Shown: positions 44,213 to 53,388, counted from the first letter of the stretch. The stretch is DNA of 64,000 nt from Deinococcus sp045062605 (GCF_045062605.1 NZ_JBJGDW010000001.1:98400-162399); one strand, 5' to 3'. The notes: generated by a model from the sequence alone, not told the origin. Program-made: numbers and translations.

Positions 44213-44218
44213 ACTGTA
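44213..44218 (-). promoter_or_regulatory. fba: -10 box of fba (TACAGT)
   Basis: TACAGT 24 bases before the fba ATG, leaving room for the AAGGAGG ribosome binding site. Confidence 0.5.
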
Positions 44219-44300
44219 CCCGGCTGGCCGGAGCAGGGGCCAGGTCGTTTGGACACGGTCAAAAGAGGTGGGCTGGCCTCTCGGCATCCCGGCCCCGGCG

Positions 44301-44306
44301 TAGCAT
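44301..44306 (+). promoter_or_regulatory. Leaderless -10 box (TAGCAT)
   Basis: TAGCAT with seven bases to the ATG at 44314. Confidence 0.45.
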
Positions 44307-44313
44307 GTTCCCC

Positions 44314-45540
44314 ATGCCCCCAGCCCGTCCGGCTCCTGAATTCAAGGCCCCCGACTTCACGGCCATGCTGTCTGACCGCGCCCAGCGCATGAACGCCAGT
44401 GCTATCCGCGAGATTTTAAAGATCACGCAGCAGCCGGACGTGATTTCTTTTGCTGGCGGCCTGCCCGCGCCAGAACTGTTCCCGCTGGAAGAGGTCAGAC
44501 GCGCCGCCGACACGGCCCTGACGAGATACGGCCCCTCCGCCCTGCAATACAGCACCACCGAGGGCCACCCACCGCTGCGGGAATGGATCGGCAACAGGGC
44601 CGGGATTCCCGCCGCCAACGTGCAGATCGTGACCGGCAGCCAGCAGGCGCTGGACCTGCTGGGCAAGATCCTGATCTCGGAGGGAGATACCGTGCTGGTG
44701 GAGGCTCCCACCTATCTGGGCGCGCTGCAATCCTTCCAGCCCTATGGCCCCCACTATGTGCAGATGCCCACGGACGACGGCGGCATCGATGTGGACGCGC
44801 TGGAAGCCATTCTTATGTCCACTCCGGCCAAGCTGCTGTACGCCGTTCCCAACTTCCAGAACCCTACCGGGCGCACGCTGAGCGCCGAGCGCCGCCGCCG
44901 TCTAGTGGAACTGACCGGGCAGTACGGCGTGCTGGTCATTGAGGACGATCCCTACGGCCAGTTGCGCTTCACGGGCGAGGCCGCGCCTAGCCTGTACGAA
45001 CTGGGGCTGGAGTACGCCGGGGACGTGAACAGCAGCCATATCATCTACTGCTCCAGCTTTTCCAAGACCCTGGTGCCAGGCCTGCGCGACGCCTGGGTGC
45101 AGGCCGCCGCGCCGATCATTTCCAAGCTGATCCAGGCCAAGCAGGGCGCGGATTTACACACGCCCACCCTGAATCAGATGATCGTGACCGAGCTGCTGGA
45201 CGAGGTGCTGCCCCGCCAGATCGAGATGGTCAGGAAGGCATACGGCGAACGCGCCGCCCTGATGCTGGGGCACATCGAGAGGGAGTTCCCTGGCAGTGTG
45301 GAATTTACCCGGCCCGAGGGCGGCATGTTCCTGTGGATCACCCTGCCGGGGCAGATCGACAGCACGAAGATGCTCGTGCGCGCCCTGACCCGCAAGGTGG
45401 CCTACGTGCCCGGCAGCCCGTTTTTTGCCCTGGGCGGCGGCGAGAACACGCTGCGCCTGAGCTACAGCAACGCCACGCCGGAGCAGATCGAACGCGGCAT
45501 AAAGGCGCTGGGCGAGACGATCCGCGAGGCGCTGGACTGA
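44314..45540 (+). CDS. PLP-dependent aminotransferase, LysN / 2-aminoadipate type
   Basis: A 408-residue fold-type I aminotransferase. The start DVISFAGGLPAPELFP, the NFQNPTGRTLS motif, the cofactor aspartate region VIEDDPYG and the lysine in CSSFSKTLVPGLR match LysN/ARO8-like enzymes. In Thermus, LysN acts in lysine synthesis through alpha-aminoadipate, a pathway also used by Deinococcus, so this role is likely but broad specificity is possible. The leaderless TAGCAT box sets the start. Confidence 0.88.
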   Translation: MPPARPAPEFKAPDFTAMLSDRAQRMNASAIREILKITQQPDVISFAGGLPAPELFPLEEVRRAADTALTRYGPSALQYSTTEGHPPLREWIGNRAGIPAANVQIVTGSQQALDLLGKILISEGDTVLVEAPTYLGALQSFQPYGPHYVQMPTDDGGIDVDALEAILMSTPAKLLYAVPNFQNPTGRTLSAERRRRLVELTGQYGVLVIEDDPYGQLRFTGEAAPSLYELGLEYAGDVNSSHIIYCSSFSKTLVPGLRDAWVQAAAPIISKLIQAKQGADLHTPTLNQMIVTELLDEVLPRQIEMVRKAYGERAALMLGHIEREFPGSVEFTRPEGGMFLWITLPGQIDSTKMLVRALTRKVAYVPGSPFFALGGGENTLRLSYSNATPEQIERGIKALGETIREALD

Positions 45541-45845
45541 TGCCAGAATTGATGACCGGAGCAACGGCGGGCGTCCTGGCCGAGATTCTGGCCGAACGTC
45601 AGCGGCAGGACGGCAAGTGGGGCCAGCAGGACCACGATCCTTCCACCTGGCTGATGGTGCTGGCCGAGGAAGTGGGCGAGGCGAATCAGGCCGTGTTCGA
45701 GACACTGTTCCCCACTTACGACAAACGGGCGGCCCAGCGCGGCCCGCGCACTCTCGCGGAGTACCGCCAGGAACTGATTCAGGTGGCAGCAGTGGCCGTG
45801 GCCGCGATTGAAAGTCTGGACCGTCAGGATCAGTCCCCCGGATGA
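45540..45845 (+). CDS. MazG-like nucleotide pyrophosphohydrolase domain protein
   Basis: A 101-residue all-alpha protein with RQRQDGKWGQQDHDPSTWLMVLAEEVGEANQAVFE. The EEVGE motif and the later ELIQVAAVAVAAIESL helix are the metal-binding pattern of MazG/dUTPase-like pyrophosphohydrolases. It could clean up non-canonical or damaged NTPs. It overlaps the aminotransferase stop (TGATG) and the murI start (ATGA), so the three genes are translated as a coupled run. Confidence 0.75.
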   Translation: MPELMTGATAGVLAEILAERQRQDGKWGQQDHDPSTWLMVLAEEVGEANQAVFETLFPTYDKRAAQRGPRTLAEYRQELIQVAAVAVAAIESLDRQDQSPG

Positions 45846-46648
45846 ATCGCGCCCCCATCGGAGTCTTCGACAGCGGCGTGGGCGGCCTGAGCGTGCTGGC
45901 CGAACTGCGCCACCTGCTCCCCCACGAGGATTCTATCTATCTGGCCGACACCGCGCACATTCCTTACGGCGCGCGGCCCGGCGAGGAAATCCGCGAATTG
46001 ACGGACCGGGCTGTTTCGCAATTACACGCACGCGGGGTTAAGGCCGTGGTGGTGGCGTGTAACACGGCCTCCGCGTTCAGTCTGGAACATCTGCGTGCCC
46101 GCTTCGAGATGCCAATCATCGGGCTGGTGCCTGCCCTCAAGCCCGCCGTGGCCGCCACGAAAACGGGTGTAGTAGGCGTTCTCGCCACCCCCGGCACACT
46201 GCGCGGCACGCTGCTTCAGGACGTGATCCACACCTTTGCGGATCCCGCAGGCGTGCGCGTGTTGACTGCCGTGAGCGCGGAACTGGTGCCGCTGGTGGAG
46301 GCGGGGCAGGCAAACGCCGAACGCACCCGCGAAGTGCTGCGCGAAACGCTTACGCCGCTGGCCGAGGCAGGAGCGGACCAACTGGTGCTGGGCTGCACGC
46401 ATTACCCGTTTCTGGCAGGCAGCATCCGGGCCGAATTCGGGGATACCTTCGCCCTGCTGGACAGCGGCGCGGCGGTGGCGCGGCACACGCGCAACGTGCT
46501 GGAGAGTGCGGGGCTGCTGAATGACCATCAACAACAGGGCAAAGCGTCCTATTTCGTGACCGGGGATGTGGAGGCCGCCCGCCCCGTCTTCGCGGCCCTC
46601 AGCGTCAGCCAGACCGAACCTCTGCATCTGGCGGCAGCCGGGGGATAA
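45842..46648 (+). CDS. murI: Glutamate racemase
   Basis: A 268-residue enzyme that makes D-glutamate for peptidoglycan. The two catalytic cysteines lie in VVACNTASA and LGCTHYPFL, and the N-terminus IGVFDSGVGGLSVLAEL is diagnostic. The ATG overlaps the MazG-like stop. Its TAA stop forms part of the TAAGCT box of rph behind it. Confidence 0.95.
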   Translation: MNRAPIGVFDSGVGGLSVLAELRHLLPHEDSIYLADTAHIPYGARPGEEIRELTDRAVSQLHARGVKAVVVACNTASAFSLEHLRARFEMPIIGLVPALKPAVAATKTGVVGVLATPGTLRGTLLQDVIHTFADPAGVRVLTAVSAELVPLVEAGQANAERTREVLRETLTPLAEAGADQLVLGCTHYPFLAGSIRAEFGDTFALLDSGAAVARHTRNVLESAGLLNDHQQQGKASYFVTGDVEAARPVFAALSVSQTEPLHLAAAGG

Positions 46649-46651
46649 GCT
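46646..46651 (+). promoter_or_regulatory. Leaderless -10 box (TAAGCT) overlapping the murI stop codon
   Basis: TAAGCT with seven bases to the rph ATG at 46659. Its first three bases are the murI stop. Confidence 0.5.
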
Positions 46652-46658
46652 GCGGGCC

Positions 46659-47408
<750 letters not shown>

Positions 47409-47422
47409 GGCAGGGACAAGAA

Positions 47423-47499
47423 CCCCTCTCCTGCGGACTTGTAGAGCTGCTCCGCAGAGCTGTGCCAGCCAGTCCCCCTTGAAAGGGAGCCAGGGGGCG
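47423..47499 (+). repeat. Intergenic repeat related to the right-end element
   Basis: CCCCTCTCCTGCGGA, then AGCTGTGCCAG and TCCC, matches the inverse of 63891-63939. A 20-base insertion after CTGCGGA distinguishes this copy. It lies in the 47409-47703 gap, which otherwise holds only the DoxX promoter. Confidence 0.5.
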
Positions 47500-47672
47500 C
47501 AGAAGACCGTGACACGGGGCAATCTCCCTGTCTGCCTTCTAGGGGGCGGACTTGCAGAGCTACGAATCAGAAGAGTCAAACCGTGGCCGCCATCCCTCCA
47601 GACCTCCACGCCAGGAAATCCAACCTCAACCTTGACTGAACGTCGGCCCCGCCTCTGCCCCGCCCCCTGCGC

Positions 47673-47678
47673 TAAACT
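47673..47678 (+). promoter_or_regulatory. -10 box of the DoxX gene (TAAACT)
   Basis: TAAACT 25 bases before the ATG, leaving room for AAGGAGG. Confidence 0.45.
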
Positions 47679-47703
47679 CCGCCTATTCCCAAGGAGGATC
47701 ACC

Positions 47704-48063
47704 ATGAGCGTAGCGAAATTTATTGGGCGGGCGCTGCTTGCCAGCATTTTTATCAAGAGCGGCCTGGACCATCTGCAAAACCCTGATCCCGTGGTCCGCG
47801 CCGCGCGTGGGGCCGAGGTGCCGCAGCCCGAACTGGCCGTCCAGATCAACAGCGGCGTGATGGTGGGCGCAGGCGCGCTGCTGGCACTGGGGCTGCTGCC
47901 GCGACTGGCAGGCACCGCGCTGGCCGCCAGCATGGTTCCCACCACCGTCATCGGCCACCCGTTCTGGGACAAGAACGGTAAGGAGCGCGAGCAGCAGCAG
48001 ACGCAGTTCCTGAAGAATCTGGCGCTGTTCGGCGCGCTGATCTACGTCAGCGGCCAGGACTGA
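47704..48063 (+). CDS. DoxX-family membrane protein
   Basis: A 119-residue protein with about four helices. IGRALLASIFIKSGLDHLQNP and PRLAGTALAASMVPTTVIGHPFWD are typical of the DoxX/YphA family. Members are linked to oxidative stress and thiosulfate oxidation, but functions vary. AAGGAGG lies seven bases before the ATG. It is a single gene with its own promoter. Confidence 0.85.
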   Translation: MSVAKFIGRALLASIFIKSGLDHLQNPDPVVRAARGAEVPQPELAVQINSGVMVGAGALLALGLLPRLAGTALAASMVPTTVIGHPFWDKNGKEREQQQTQFLKNLALFGALIYVSGQD

Positions 48064-48146
48064 ACGGGAACAGGATTGAGCGGGGGCGGGTCTTCTTCGC
48101 AACCCTGCATGAAGGCCCGCCTTGCCACGCCGCGCCCCTACGTCCC

Positions 48147-48152
48147 TAGACT
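48147..48152 (+). promoter_or_regulatory. Leaderless -10 box (TAGACT)
   Basis: TAGACT with six bases to the ATG at 48159. Confidence 0.5.
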
Positions 48153-48158
48153 CGGGGC

Positions 48159-48419
48159 ATGACGAAAAATCCTGACGCCAGCAAGTCTGATGACCGGCCC
48201 AGTGATCAGCCCAGTGACCCTCGGGGCGGCCTGCCCGACGATCTGGGCAACGAAATGAGTGACCGCAGCGGCTACTACGACGAGTCCGAGACGGGCATGA
48301 CCGATACGCCGATTGGCCGCGAACGTCCGTCCCCCAATGCGGTGCCGGACCGCCCGAAGGACACCGACGATTCGGGCACGACATTTGACGCGGATACGGG
48401 AACCGGACGGGAACTGTAG
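48159..48419 (+). CDS. Small hydrophilic, probably disordered protein
   Basis: An 86-residue acidic protein rich in Asp, Pro, Ser and Gly (DDRPSDQPSDPRGGLPDD, ending DADTGTGREL) with no hydrophobic core. No family is recognised. Its composition recalls hydrophilins and the small protein at 17384, though the sequences do not align well. The leaderless TAGACT box supports it as a real gene. Confidence 0.6.
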   Translation: MTKNPDASKSDDRPSDQPSDPRGGLPDDLGNEMSDRSGYYDESETGMTDTPIGRERPSPNAVPDRPKDTDDSGTTFDADTGTGREL

Positions 48420-48470
48420 GTCCAGACAACGGGGAGGCGCGTGGGCACTTTTGCCCCATGCGCCTCCCTT

Positions 48471-48476
48471 TACAAT
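48471..48476 (+). promoter_or_regulatory. Leaderless -10 box (TACAAT)
   Basis: TACAAT with nine bases to the ATG at 48486, slightly wider than the other cases. Confidence 0.4.
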
Positions 48477-48485
48477 TCCTCCTGC

Positions 48486-49553
48486 ATGCCCGCCTCTCCC
48501 CCACCCTTCTCGGCACTGCCTCCCCACACCCTGTCCGTCGCGCCGATGATGGACTGGACGGACCGCCACTGCCGGGCCTTTCACCGCACGCTGACGCGCC
48601 ACACGCTGCTGTACACCGAGATGATCACCACGGGCGCGATCCTGCATGGGGACCGTAATCGGCATCTGGCCTTTGGGGAGGCCGAGCATCCGGTGGCCCT
48701 GCAACTGGGCGGCAGCGACGCGGCGGCGCTGGCCGAATGCGCCCGCATCGCTACGGGGTACGGCTACGACGAGATCAACCTGAACTGCGGCTGCCCATCT
48801 GACCGTGTGAGCAGCGGCTCTTTCGGCGCGTGCCTGATGGCCTCGCCGGATGTGGTGGCCCGCGCCGTGGAAGCCATGCGCGGCGCAACCCACCTGCCCG
48901 TGACCGTCAAGCACCGCATCGGCATCGACGAGCTGGACAGCTACGAGCACCTGAGGGGGTTTGTTCGAACGGTGGCGGCAGGGGGCTGCGAGACCTTCAT
49001 CGTCCACGCGCGCAAGGCGTGGCTGTCGGGCCTGTCGCCCAGGGAGAACCGCGAGATTCCGCCACTGCGTTATGACGTGGTGCGGCAACTCAAAGCTGAC
49101 TTTCCGGGGTTGACCATCGTGCTGAACGGCGGCCTGCTGACGCTGGAAGACGCGCAGGATGCCCTGGCCTGGGCCGACGGCGCGATGATCGGACGGGCGG
49201 CGTATGGGACGCCATACCTGTTGGCGACGGCAGACCGGGACGTGTTTGGAGACAAGTTGACACCCCCCACCCGCCGCGAGGCGATAGAGGCGTTCCTGCC
49301 CTTCGTGGCCGCCGAGTTGGAGGCTGGGCAACCCCTGCCCAGGATGATGAAGCACACCCTGGGCCTGTTCGCCGGGCAGCCAGGGGCGCGGCACTGGAAG
49401 CGCACCATCAGCGAGCAGGGGCACAAGCCGGGCGCAGGGTTAGAAGTGGTGCGCGAGGCTCTGGCAGGCGTGCCGGACGGGGTGCTGGATGCCCAACCGG
49501 GCACACTGGAGAGCCGGAAGCTTCAGCCCACTGTTGACTGGCATAGTCAATAG
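48486..49553 (+). CDS. dusA: tRNA-dihydrouridine synthase, DusA type
   Basis: A 355-residue FMN enzyme that reduces uridines in the tRNA D-loop. The start SVAPMMDWTDRHCRAF, the catalytic cysteine in NLNCGCPSDRV, and VHARKAWLSGLSPRENREIPPL are diagnostic of the DusA subgroup. The start follows TACAAT by nine bases; an earlier ATG at 48441 precedes this box and is unlikely. Confidence 0.92.
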   Translation: MPASPPPFSALPPHTLSVAPMMDWTDRHCRAFHRTLTRHTLLYTEMITTGAILHGDRNRHLAFGEAEHPVALQLGGSDAAALAECARIATGYGYDEINLNCGCPSDRVSSGSFGACLMASPDVVARAVEAMRGATHLPVTVKHRIGIDELDSYEHLRGFVRTVAAGGCETFIVHARKAWLSGLSPRENREIPPLRYDVVRQLKADFPGLTIVLNGGLLTLEDAQDALAWADGAMIGRAAYGTPYLLATADRDVFGDKLTPPTRREAIEAFLPFVAAELEAGQPLPRMMKHTLGLFAGQPGARHWKRTISEQGHKPGAGLEVVREALAGVPDGVLDAQPGTLESRKLQPTVDWHSQ

Positions 49554-49610
49554 ACACGGCAACTTCGGGCTGGCAATCCACTGATACCGTCTCGCACTAC
49601 TTCCCCGGCG

Positions 49611-50657
49611 CTACTTCAACGCGACCTTCCCGCCGAAAGTGGCCGAAACGTTGAACTGCTCGGGCAGCACCTCGGCAAAACTGCTGAGGTCGCCGGACAT
49701 GGCCGTGATCCAGGTGTCATAGGAGCCAGCGGCAACCGCAGTCCCCACATTCAGCGTGGTCGGCAGCGCCATGGAATACACCGAGACGGCCAGTGGGTTC
49801 TCGGGCTGTTCTGCCTGACCGCGAAGAACGGCAGTCCGATCTGTCTGGCGGCTGCCCAGGGAAGAGGTCTCGAATCGGCTGTTGGCCATGTAGGAGTAGA
49901 GCCACTTCGCGTCGGCAGGCAACTTGCCCCCGAAGGTGACGGCGCGCTGGCTGACCGTCGCCGCGCCCCCGTCCACGAAACCCAGCGTTGCGGCAGGTTT
50001 GGGCAGCGTCGCCGTGGCCGCGTAGGTCAGACCGTTCTGGACCAGACCTGCGCGGTACTCTCCAGCCGGGTATTTGGTGGCGTCGGGCAGCATCCACCAG
50101 CACCAGTTGTTGACATTCCTGGGCGACAGATCGCAGCTCAGGGCTTCATTGCCAGGGGCCGTCACCGTGAAGGTCGAGGCCTGCGACTCACCACTTTCCG
50201 GGCGGTAGCGCACCGCGATGAAGCGGCCCGGCGCGGCCCCAGCAGGCTGGAGATTCCACACGTAGGTGCCCACCGCCAGTTCCAGACCGTAGGTGGAGAC
50301 CACCAGCGTCGCCGTCTTGCCGCCCGCGCTGGCCGTGATTTCCACCGGACTGTTGGTGGCGGTCAGCCGCTTGACCGTCAGATTGCCCGGAGTGTCCACC
50401 CCGACGACACTGGGCTGGCTGGAGGTATAAGTTACCTGCGTGGGCAGGGCCTGACCGTTGACATCGCGCAGCACGGCGCTGAGGTGGGCTGCTGCGCCGA
50501 TGGCCAGGGACGTGTCCCCCGTGAGCTCGAGGGTGGCGGCGGTGGGAGCCAGATCACCCCCGCCACAGGCGCTGAGGACGGCGAGCAACAGGAGGGCGGC
50601 GGGCAAAAGGAGGGCGGCGGGCAAAAGGAGGGCGGCGGGCAACAGGACTCTGGGCAT
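49611..50657 (-). CDS. Lipoprotein with Ig-like (BIG) domain, repeat-bearing signal peptide
   Basis: A 348-residue exported protein. The signal peptide ends at a lipobox LSAC, so the mature protein should be lipid-anchored. Residues about 30-115 look like a bacterial Ig-like domain (TLELTGDTSLAIGAAAHLSAVLRDVNG). The rest is beta-rich and unrecognised, with a pair of cysteines near SCDLSPRNVNNWCWW. The signal helix contains three tandem LLPAAL units from an 18-bp DNA repeat. GGAG lies five bases before the ATG. Confidence 0.7.
   Translation of the reverse strand: MPRVLLPAALLLPAALLLPAALLLLAVLSACGGGDLAPTAATLELTGDTSLAIGAAAHLSAVLRDVNGQALPTQVTYTSSQPSVVGVDTPGNLTVKRLTATNSPVEITASAGGKTATLVVSTYGLELAVGTYVWNLQPAGAAPGRFIAVRYRPESGESQASTFTVTAPGNEALSCDLSPRNVNNWCWWMLPDATKYPAGEYRAGLVQNGLTYAATATLPKPAATLGFVDGGAATVSQRAVTFGGKLPADAKWLYSYMANSRFETSSLGSRQTDRTAVLRGQAEQPENPLAVSVYSMALPTTLNVGTAVAAGSYDTWITAMSGDLSSFAEVLPEQFNVSATFGGKVALK
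50589..50643 (-). repeat. 18-bp tandem repeat, three units, in a signal peptide
   Basis: A GGGCAAAAGGAGGGCGGC-type unit occurs about three times in frame and encodes LLPAAL repeats. Copy number could vary without frameshift. Confidence 0.7.
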
Positions 50658-50684
50658 GAAGGCTCCTTCATTTAGAGCATCTGA

Positions 50685-50862
50685 TATGGACTCCGATTGA
50701 ATCGTTTGCAAAACGATGGAAATCCCAGCGGGAGGAGGGAGGAATGGCGTCTTCAAGGGCGTCTATTCATGCCGAGAGCGAATAAGAGAAGGACGTGTTC
50801 CGGGCGTGGAGTTGACGAACCGGCATTCTCCCAGTGTGTGAACGAAACAGACGGAATCCGTA
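50685..50862 (+). repeat. Interspersed repeat, copy C (178 bp)
   Basis: TATGGACTCCGATTGA at the left and ACGGAATCCGTA at the right, with TTCCGGGCGTGGAGTTG inside. It is longer than copies A and B by about 44 bp in the middle. It lies 28 bases before the lipoprotein start. In the 50863-51074 remainder I see no gene. Confidence 0.75.
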
Positions 50863-51074
50863 TGACAGAAAGGATGAACCATCCCGAGAAAGGCTGGAGT
50901 GTCTGGGAACGCTCCAGAGACGCCTCAGCTTTACTCAGCCTGACAACTATTTCAACAACTGCTCTCAATCATAATCGGAGTTCATGACCAGGGGAACCCC
51001 CGTCGGGTGCAGGGACAGCCGCGCGTTCTCCCAGCCTCACTTGTCTTCGGATTCCCTTGTGTCTGGCAATCAGT

Positions 51075-51458
51075 TCAGTTTGCCGCGCACTCCGGGCACT
51101 GGCCATACAATGTGACCTCGTGCGCCTCCACCACAAAGCCACCGGGGTAAACGGTGCCCCGTGGCAGGGCGACGGGGCAGGTGTGAAGCGTGAACACGCG
51201 CCCACAGCGGGTGCAGGAAAAGTGGTGATGGTGGCCCTTGCCCGCCGCCTCGTAACGGGTCTCGCCGTCCAGCGTGACCGGGTGGATCTGGCCCTGCTCG
51301 GTCAGCAGTTTCAGGGTGCGGTACACCGTGGCGATGCCCAGACCCGGCAGATCGCTCTGGGCCAGTCCCAGGATCTCGGGCACGGCCAGCGGCCCCGAGG
51401 CGCGGCCCAGAACCTGGGCGATCACGTCGCGCTGGCGGGTGCTGCGGGTGGCGGTCAT
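51075..51458 (-). CDS. Fur-family metal-responsive repressor
   Basis: A 127-residue regulator with a winged helix (GIATVYRTLKLLTEQG). The metal sites are H76-H79 in GKGHHHHFSCTRCG and cysteines C82, C85, C121 and C124, the structural zinc of Fur/Zur/PerR proteins. Which metal or peroxide it senses cannot be read directly. It is leaderless (TAGCCT, seven bases). The next gene on its strand ends at a terminator, so it is transcribed alone. Confidence 0.9.
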   Translation of the reverse strand: MTATRSTRQRDVIAQVLGRASGPLAVPEILGLAQSDLPGLGIATVYRTLKLLTEQGQIHPVTLDGETRYEAAGKGHHHHFSCTRCGRVFTLHTCPVALPRGTVYPGGFVVEAHEVTLYGQCPECAAN

Positions 51459-51465
51459 GGCACCG

Positions 51466-51471
51466 AGGCTA
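51466..51471 (-). promoter_or_regulatory. Leaderless -10 box (TAGCCT)
   Basis: TAGCCT with seven bases to the Fur-family ATG at 51458. Confidence 0.5.
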
Positions 51472-51493
51472 GCAGACTGAACCGGACCAGATC

Positions 51494-51523
51494 AAAAAGC
51501 AGCCCACCATTGCGCGGTGGGCT
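51494..51523 (-). terminator. Terminator of the holin-like operon
   Basis: AGCCCACC pairs with GGTGGGCT, followed on the minus strand by GC and five T. Confidence 0.75.
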
Positions 51524-51568
51524 GTCCTGTCTTTAGCCTGTCTTTAGAACTCGGTTCGTGGGTGGCAA

Positions 51569-52357
51569 TCAGCGCAGGTTGGGATTGCCCTTCTCGTCGG
51601 GGGCGATGACGCTGCCCTGGGCCTTGGCCTCCACCACACTTCTGGGAATGGGCACCACGCCGGGGTGATCGTGGTTGGCGGCGATGGGAGGCGCGCCGCC
51701 CTCGGCCCCGGCCTGAACATTATGGCTCTCGGCCTGATCGTTGAAGCTCTGGGCCTGCCCGGTGGGGGCGGCAGGTTTCAGGAAAGAGGCGGTGGCGCTG
51801 GGGCTGGTGGTTGCGGAGCTGGCAGACGCCGTGCCCATCGGTCTGGGACCACTGCCAGCCGATGCAACCGGAGCACCGCTCTTGCTCAGCGAAGGTCCAG
51901 CAGAGGCTGCCGAGCGGTCCATCGGTTTGGGCTTGGGCGCACCCGGTTTGGAATCTCCGCCAGAATTTTCCAGCATATTGTTCGCGATCTCTTCCAGCTT
52001 GGGCGTTAGCACGCGGTCCGACAAGGTCTTGATCGCCAGCGTGCCCAGGGTGGCCAGGAGTGCGCCGCCCACGCCTCCGCCGCCCTTCTGCGATTTCTGG
52101 GCCTTGACCAGTTCTTTCTGGTACTTGACGGGGCTTTCGGCGTCCACGTAAATCTTCTTGCTGCGCTTGACCTGCGTGCCGATCAGCAGGCCCAGAACCG
52201 CGCCCACGGCAGAAGCGCCGCCCAGCATCTTGACCGGCTCCTTCTGCATCTGCACCTGAAGGTTGGCACGCTCGGCCAGCACGTCCAGGCTGGCTTTCAG
52301 GCGTTCACGGGCGGCCTCGCGCTCTGTCAGGCCACTGCCAGCATCATGGTCGGCCAT
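51569..52357 (-). CDS. Hypothetical protein with hydrophobic core and disordered tail
   Basis: A 262-residue protein. An N-terminal helix (REAARERLKASLDVLAERANL) is followed by a glycine-rich membrane-like segment (LGGASAVGAVLGLLIGTQV) and a second one (GGVGGALLATLGTLAIKTL). About 130 residues of Pro/Ala/Ser/Gly-rich low complexity complete it. This resembles the partner of YqjE/holin-like proteins (DUF883/DUF3618 style). It starts within the stop of the holin-like gene (TGATG). Confidence 0.6.
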   Translation of the reverse strand: MADHDAGSGLTEREAARERLKASLDVLAERANLQVQMQKEPVKMLGGASAVGAVLGLLIGTQVKRSKKIYVDAESPVKYQKELVKAQKSQKGGGGVGGALLATLGTLAIKTLSDRVLTPKLEEIANNMLENSGGDSKPGAPKPKPMDRSAASAGPSLSKSGAPVASAGSGPRPMGTASASSATTSPSATASFLKPAAPTGQAQSFNDQAESHNVQAGAEGGAPPIAANHDHPGVVPIPRSVVEAKAQGSVIAPDEKGNPNLR

Positions 52358-53388
52358 CAGTATTCACCTCCACCCTTCTTGATGTCGTCTTTGTAGGTGG
52401 GATCGGTGCTGACCGGGATGCCGGGAGCGTCGTTCAGAACGACGGGGTCCTGCAAGCGCGGATCGTGCTTCTTGCCGCTGTGCGCGCCAGTCTCGGCGTG
52501 GTTGGCGCTGGGCACCTCGCCCGTATCCAGCTTCTCGTTCAGGGAGCCGCCGTACATCTTTGCGGAACCGTCCGGTTCACTTTCATAGACCGGCACAGTG
52601 GAAGTGCCGCCCTCCACACGCACGGTGGCTTGCTGGCCGTCCTGGGCCACGTAGCGGTTCTCTCCGGCGGCGTACTCGCCGGGATCACGGGGCACTTCCA
52701 CCGAGGTCCGGCTAGCAGGCTGGCGCGAATCCTGATCCTTGGCAGAGTCCGGGGCACCCACCTGCGCCTGCTGAGTCCCGGCGGTGTGCTGTACTGACGC
52801 GCCCAGACCGACGCCGCCTGTGCTGATTGATCCCTTGCTGGCTGACACTGGGCTAGTTGACACTGAGCTGGGCGAGACGACGACGGTGCTGGTGGGTCTG
52901 CCAGCAGAAGCGGGACCGCTTCCCTGGACGGGCGTGGCCTGGACCTGCGCGGCCTGTGCGGCGCGGCGCTCCTTCGCAGCCTTCTCGGCCTGTTCGGCCT
53001 GGTACTGCGCTTCGAGGCGCTCGTCCTCAGTCATGGACGAGAAGCTCTTGGCGCGGGGTTCTTCCGTTTCCACTTCCGCGCCCAGCTTGCGGATGCCCAG
53101 CAGAACCATCACGCCTGTGACCACGAAGCTGAAAATGGCGATCAGCAGCGCGGCGGCCCAGGCTCCCAGCCCCAGACGCATCAGACCGTAGAACACCGCC
53201 AGAATCAGGAAGATCAGCGCCAGCACCAGCGGGCCCGTGGCGGCCAGCAGCAGCACCACACCGATGCCTTTGGCCTTGGCGATCTCGCTGAATTTTTTGA
53301 CCAGCGCATTGATCTCGGATTTGACGAGGGTTACGCCCGCATCGAACACGTCGACAATGGCCCCTCCCATACTCTTGCGTTCTTCCAT
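52357..53388 (-). CDS. Phage-holin-family / YqjE-like membrane protein with long tail
   Basis: A 343-residue protein. The first 110 residues form the YqjE/holin-superfamily core: an amphipathic helix (VTLVKSEINALVKKFSEIAKAKG) and two membrane helices (about 41-68 and 76-96). A coiled-coil, Glu/Ala-rich stretch and some 200 disordered Ser/Thr/Gly residues follow. There are no phage genes nearby, so a role in membrane stress or ribosome-membrane association is more likely than lysis. GGAGG lies seven bases before the ATG. Confidence 0.7.
   Translation of the reverse strand: MEERKSMGGAIVDVFDAGVTLVKSEINALVKKFSEIAKAKGIGVVLLLAATGPLVLALIFLILAVFYGLMRLGLGAWAAALLIAIFSFVVTGVMVLLGIRKLGAEVETEEPRAKSFSSMTEDERLEAQYQAEQAEKAAKERRAAQAAQVQATPVQGSGPASAGRPTSTVVVSPSSVSTSPVSASKGSISTGGVGLGASVQHTAGTQQAQVGAPDSAKDQDSRQPASRTSVEVPRDPGEYAAGENRYVAQDGQQATVRVEGGTSTVPVYESEPDGSAKMYGGSLNEKLDTGEVPSANHAETGAHSGKKHDPRLQDPVVLNDAPGIPVSTDPTYKDDIKKGGGEY

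Noticed and set aside
52357..53388. Prophage remnant suggested by the holin-like protein
   Set aside because: No integrase, capsid, tail or lysin genes are nearby; the protein fits chromosomal YqjE-like families.
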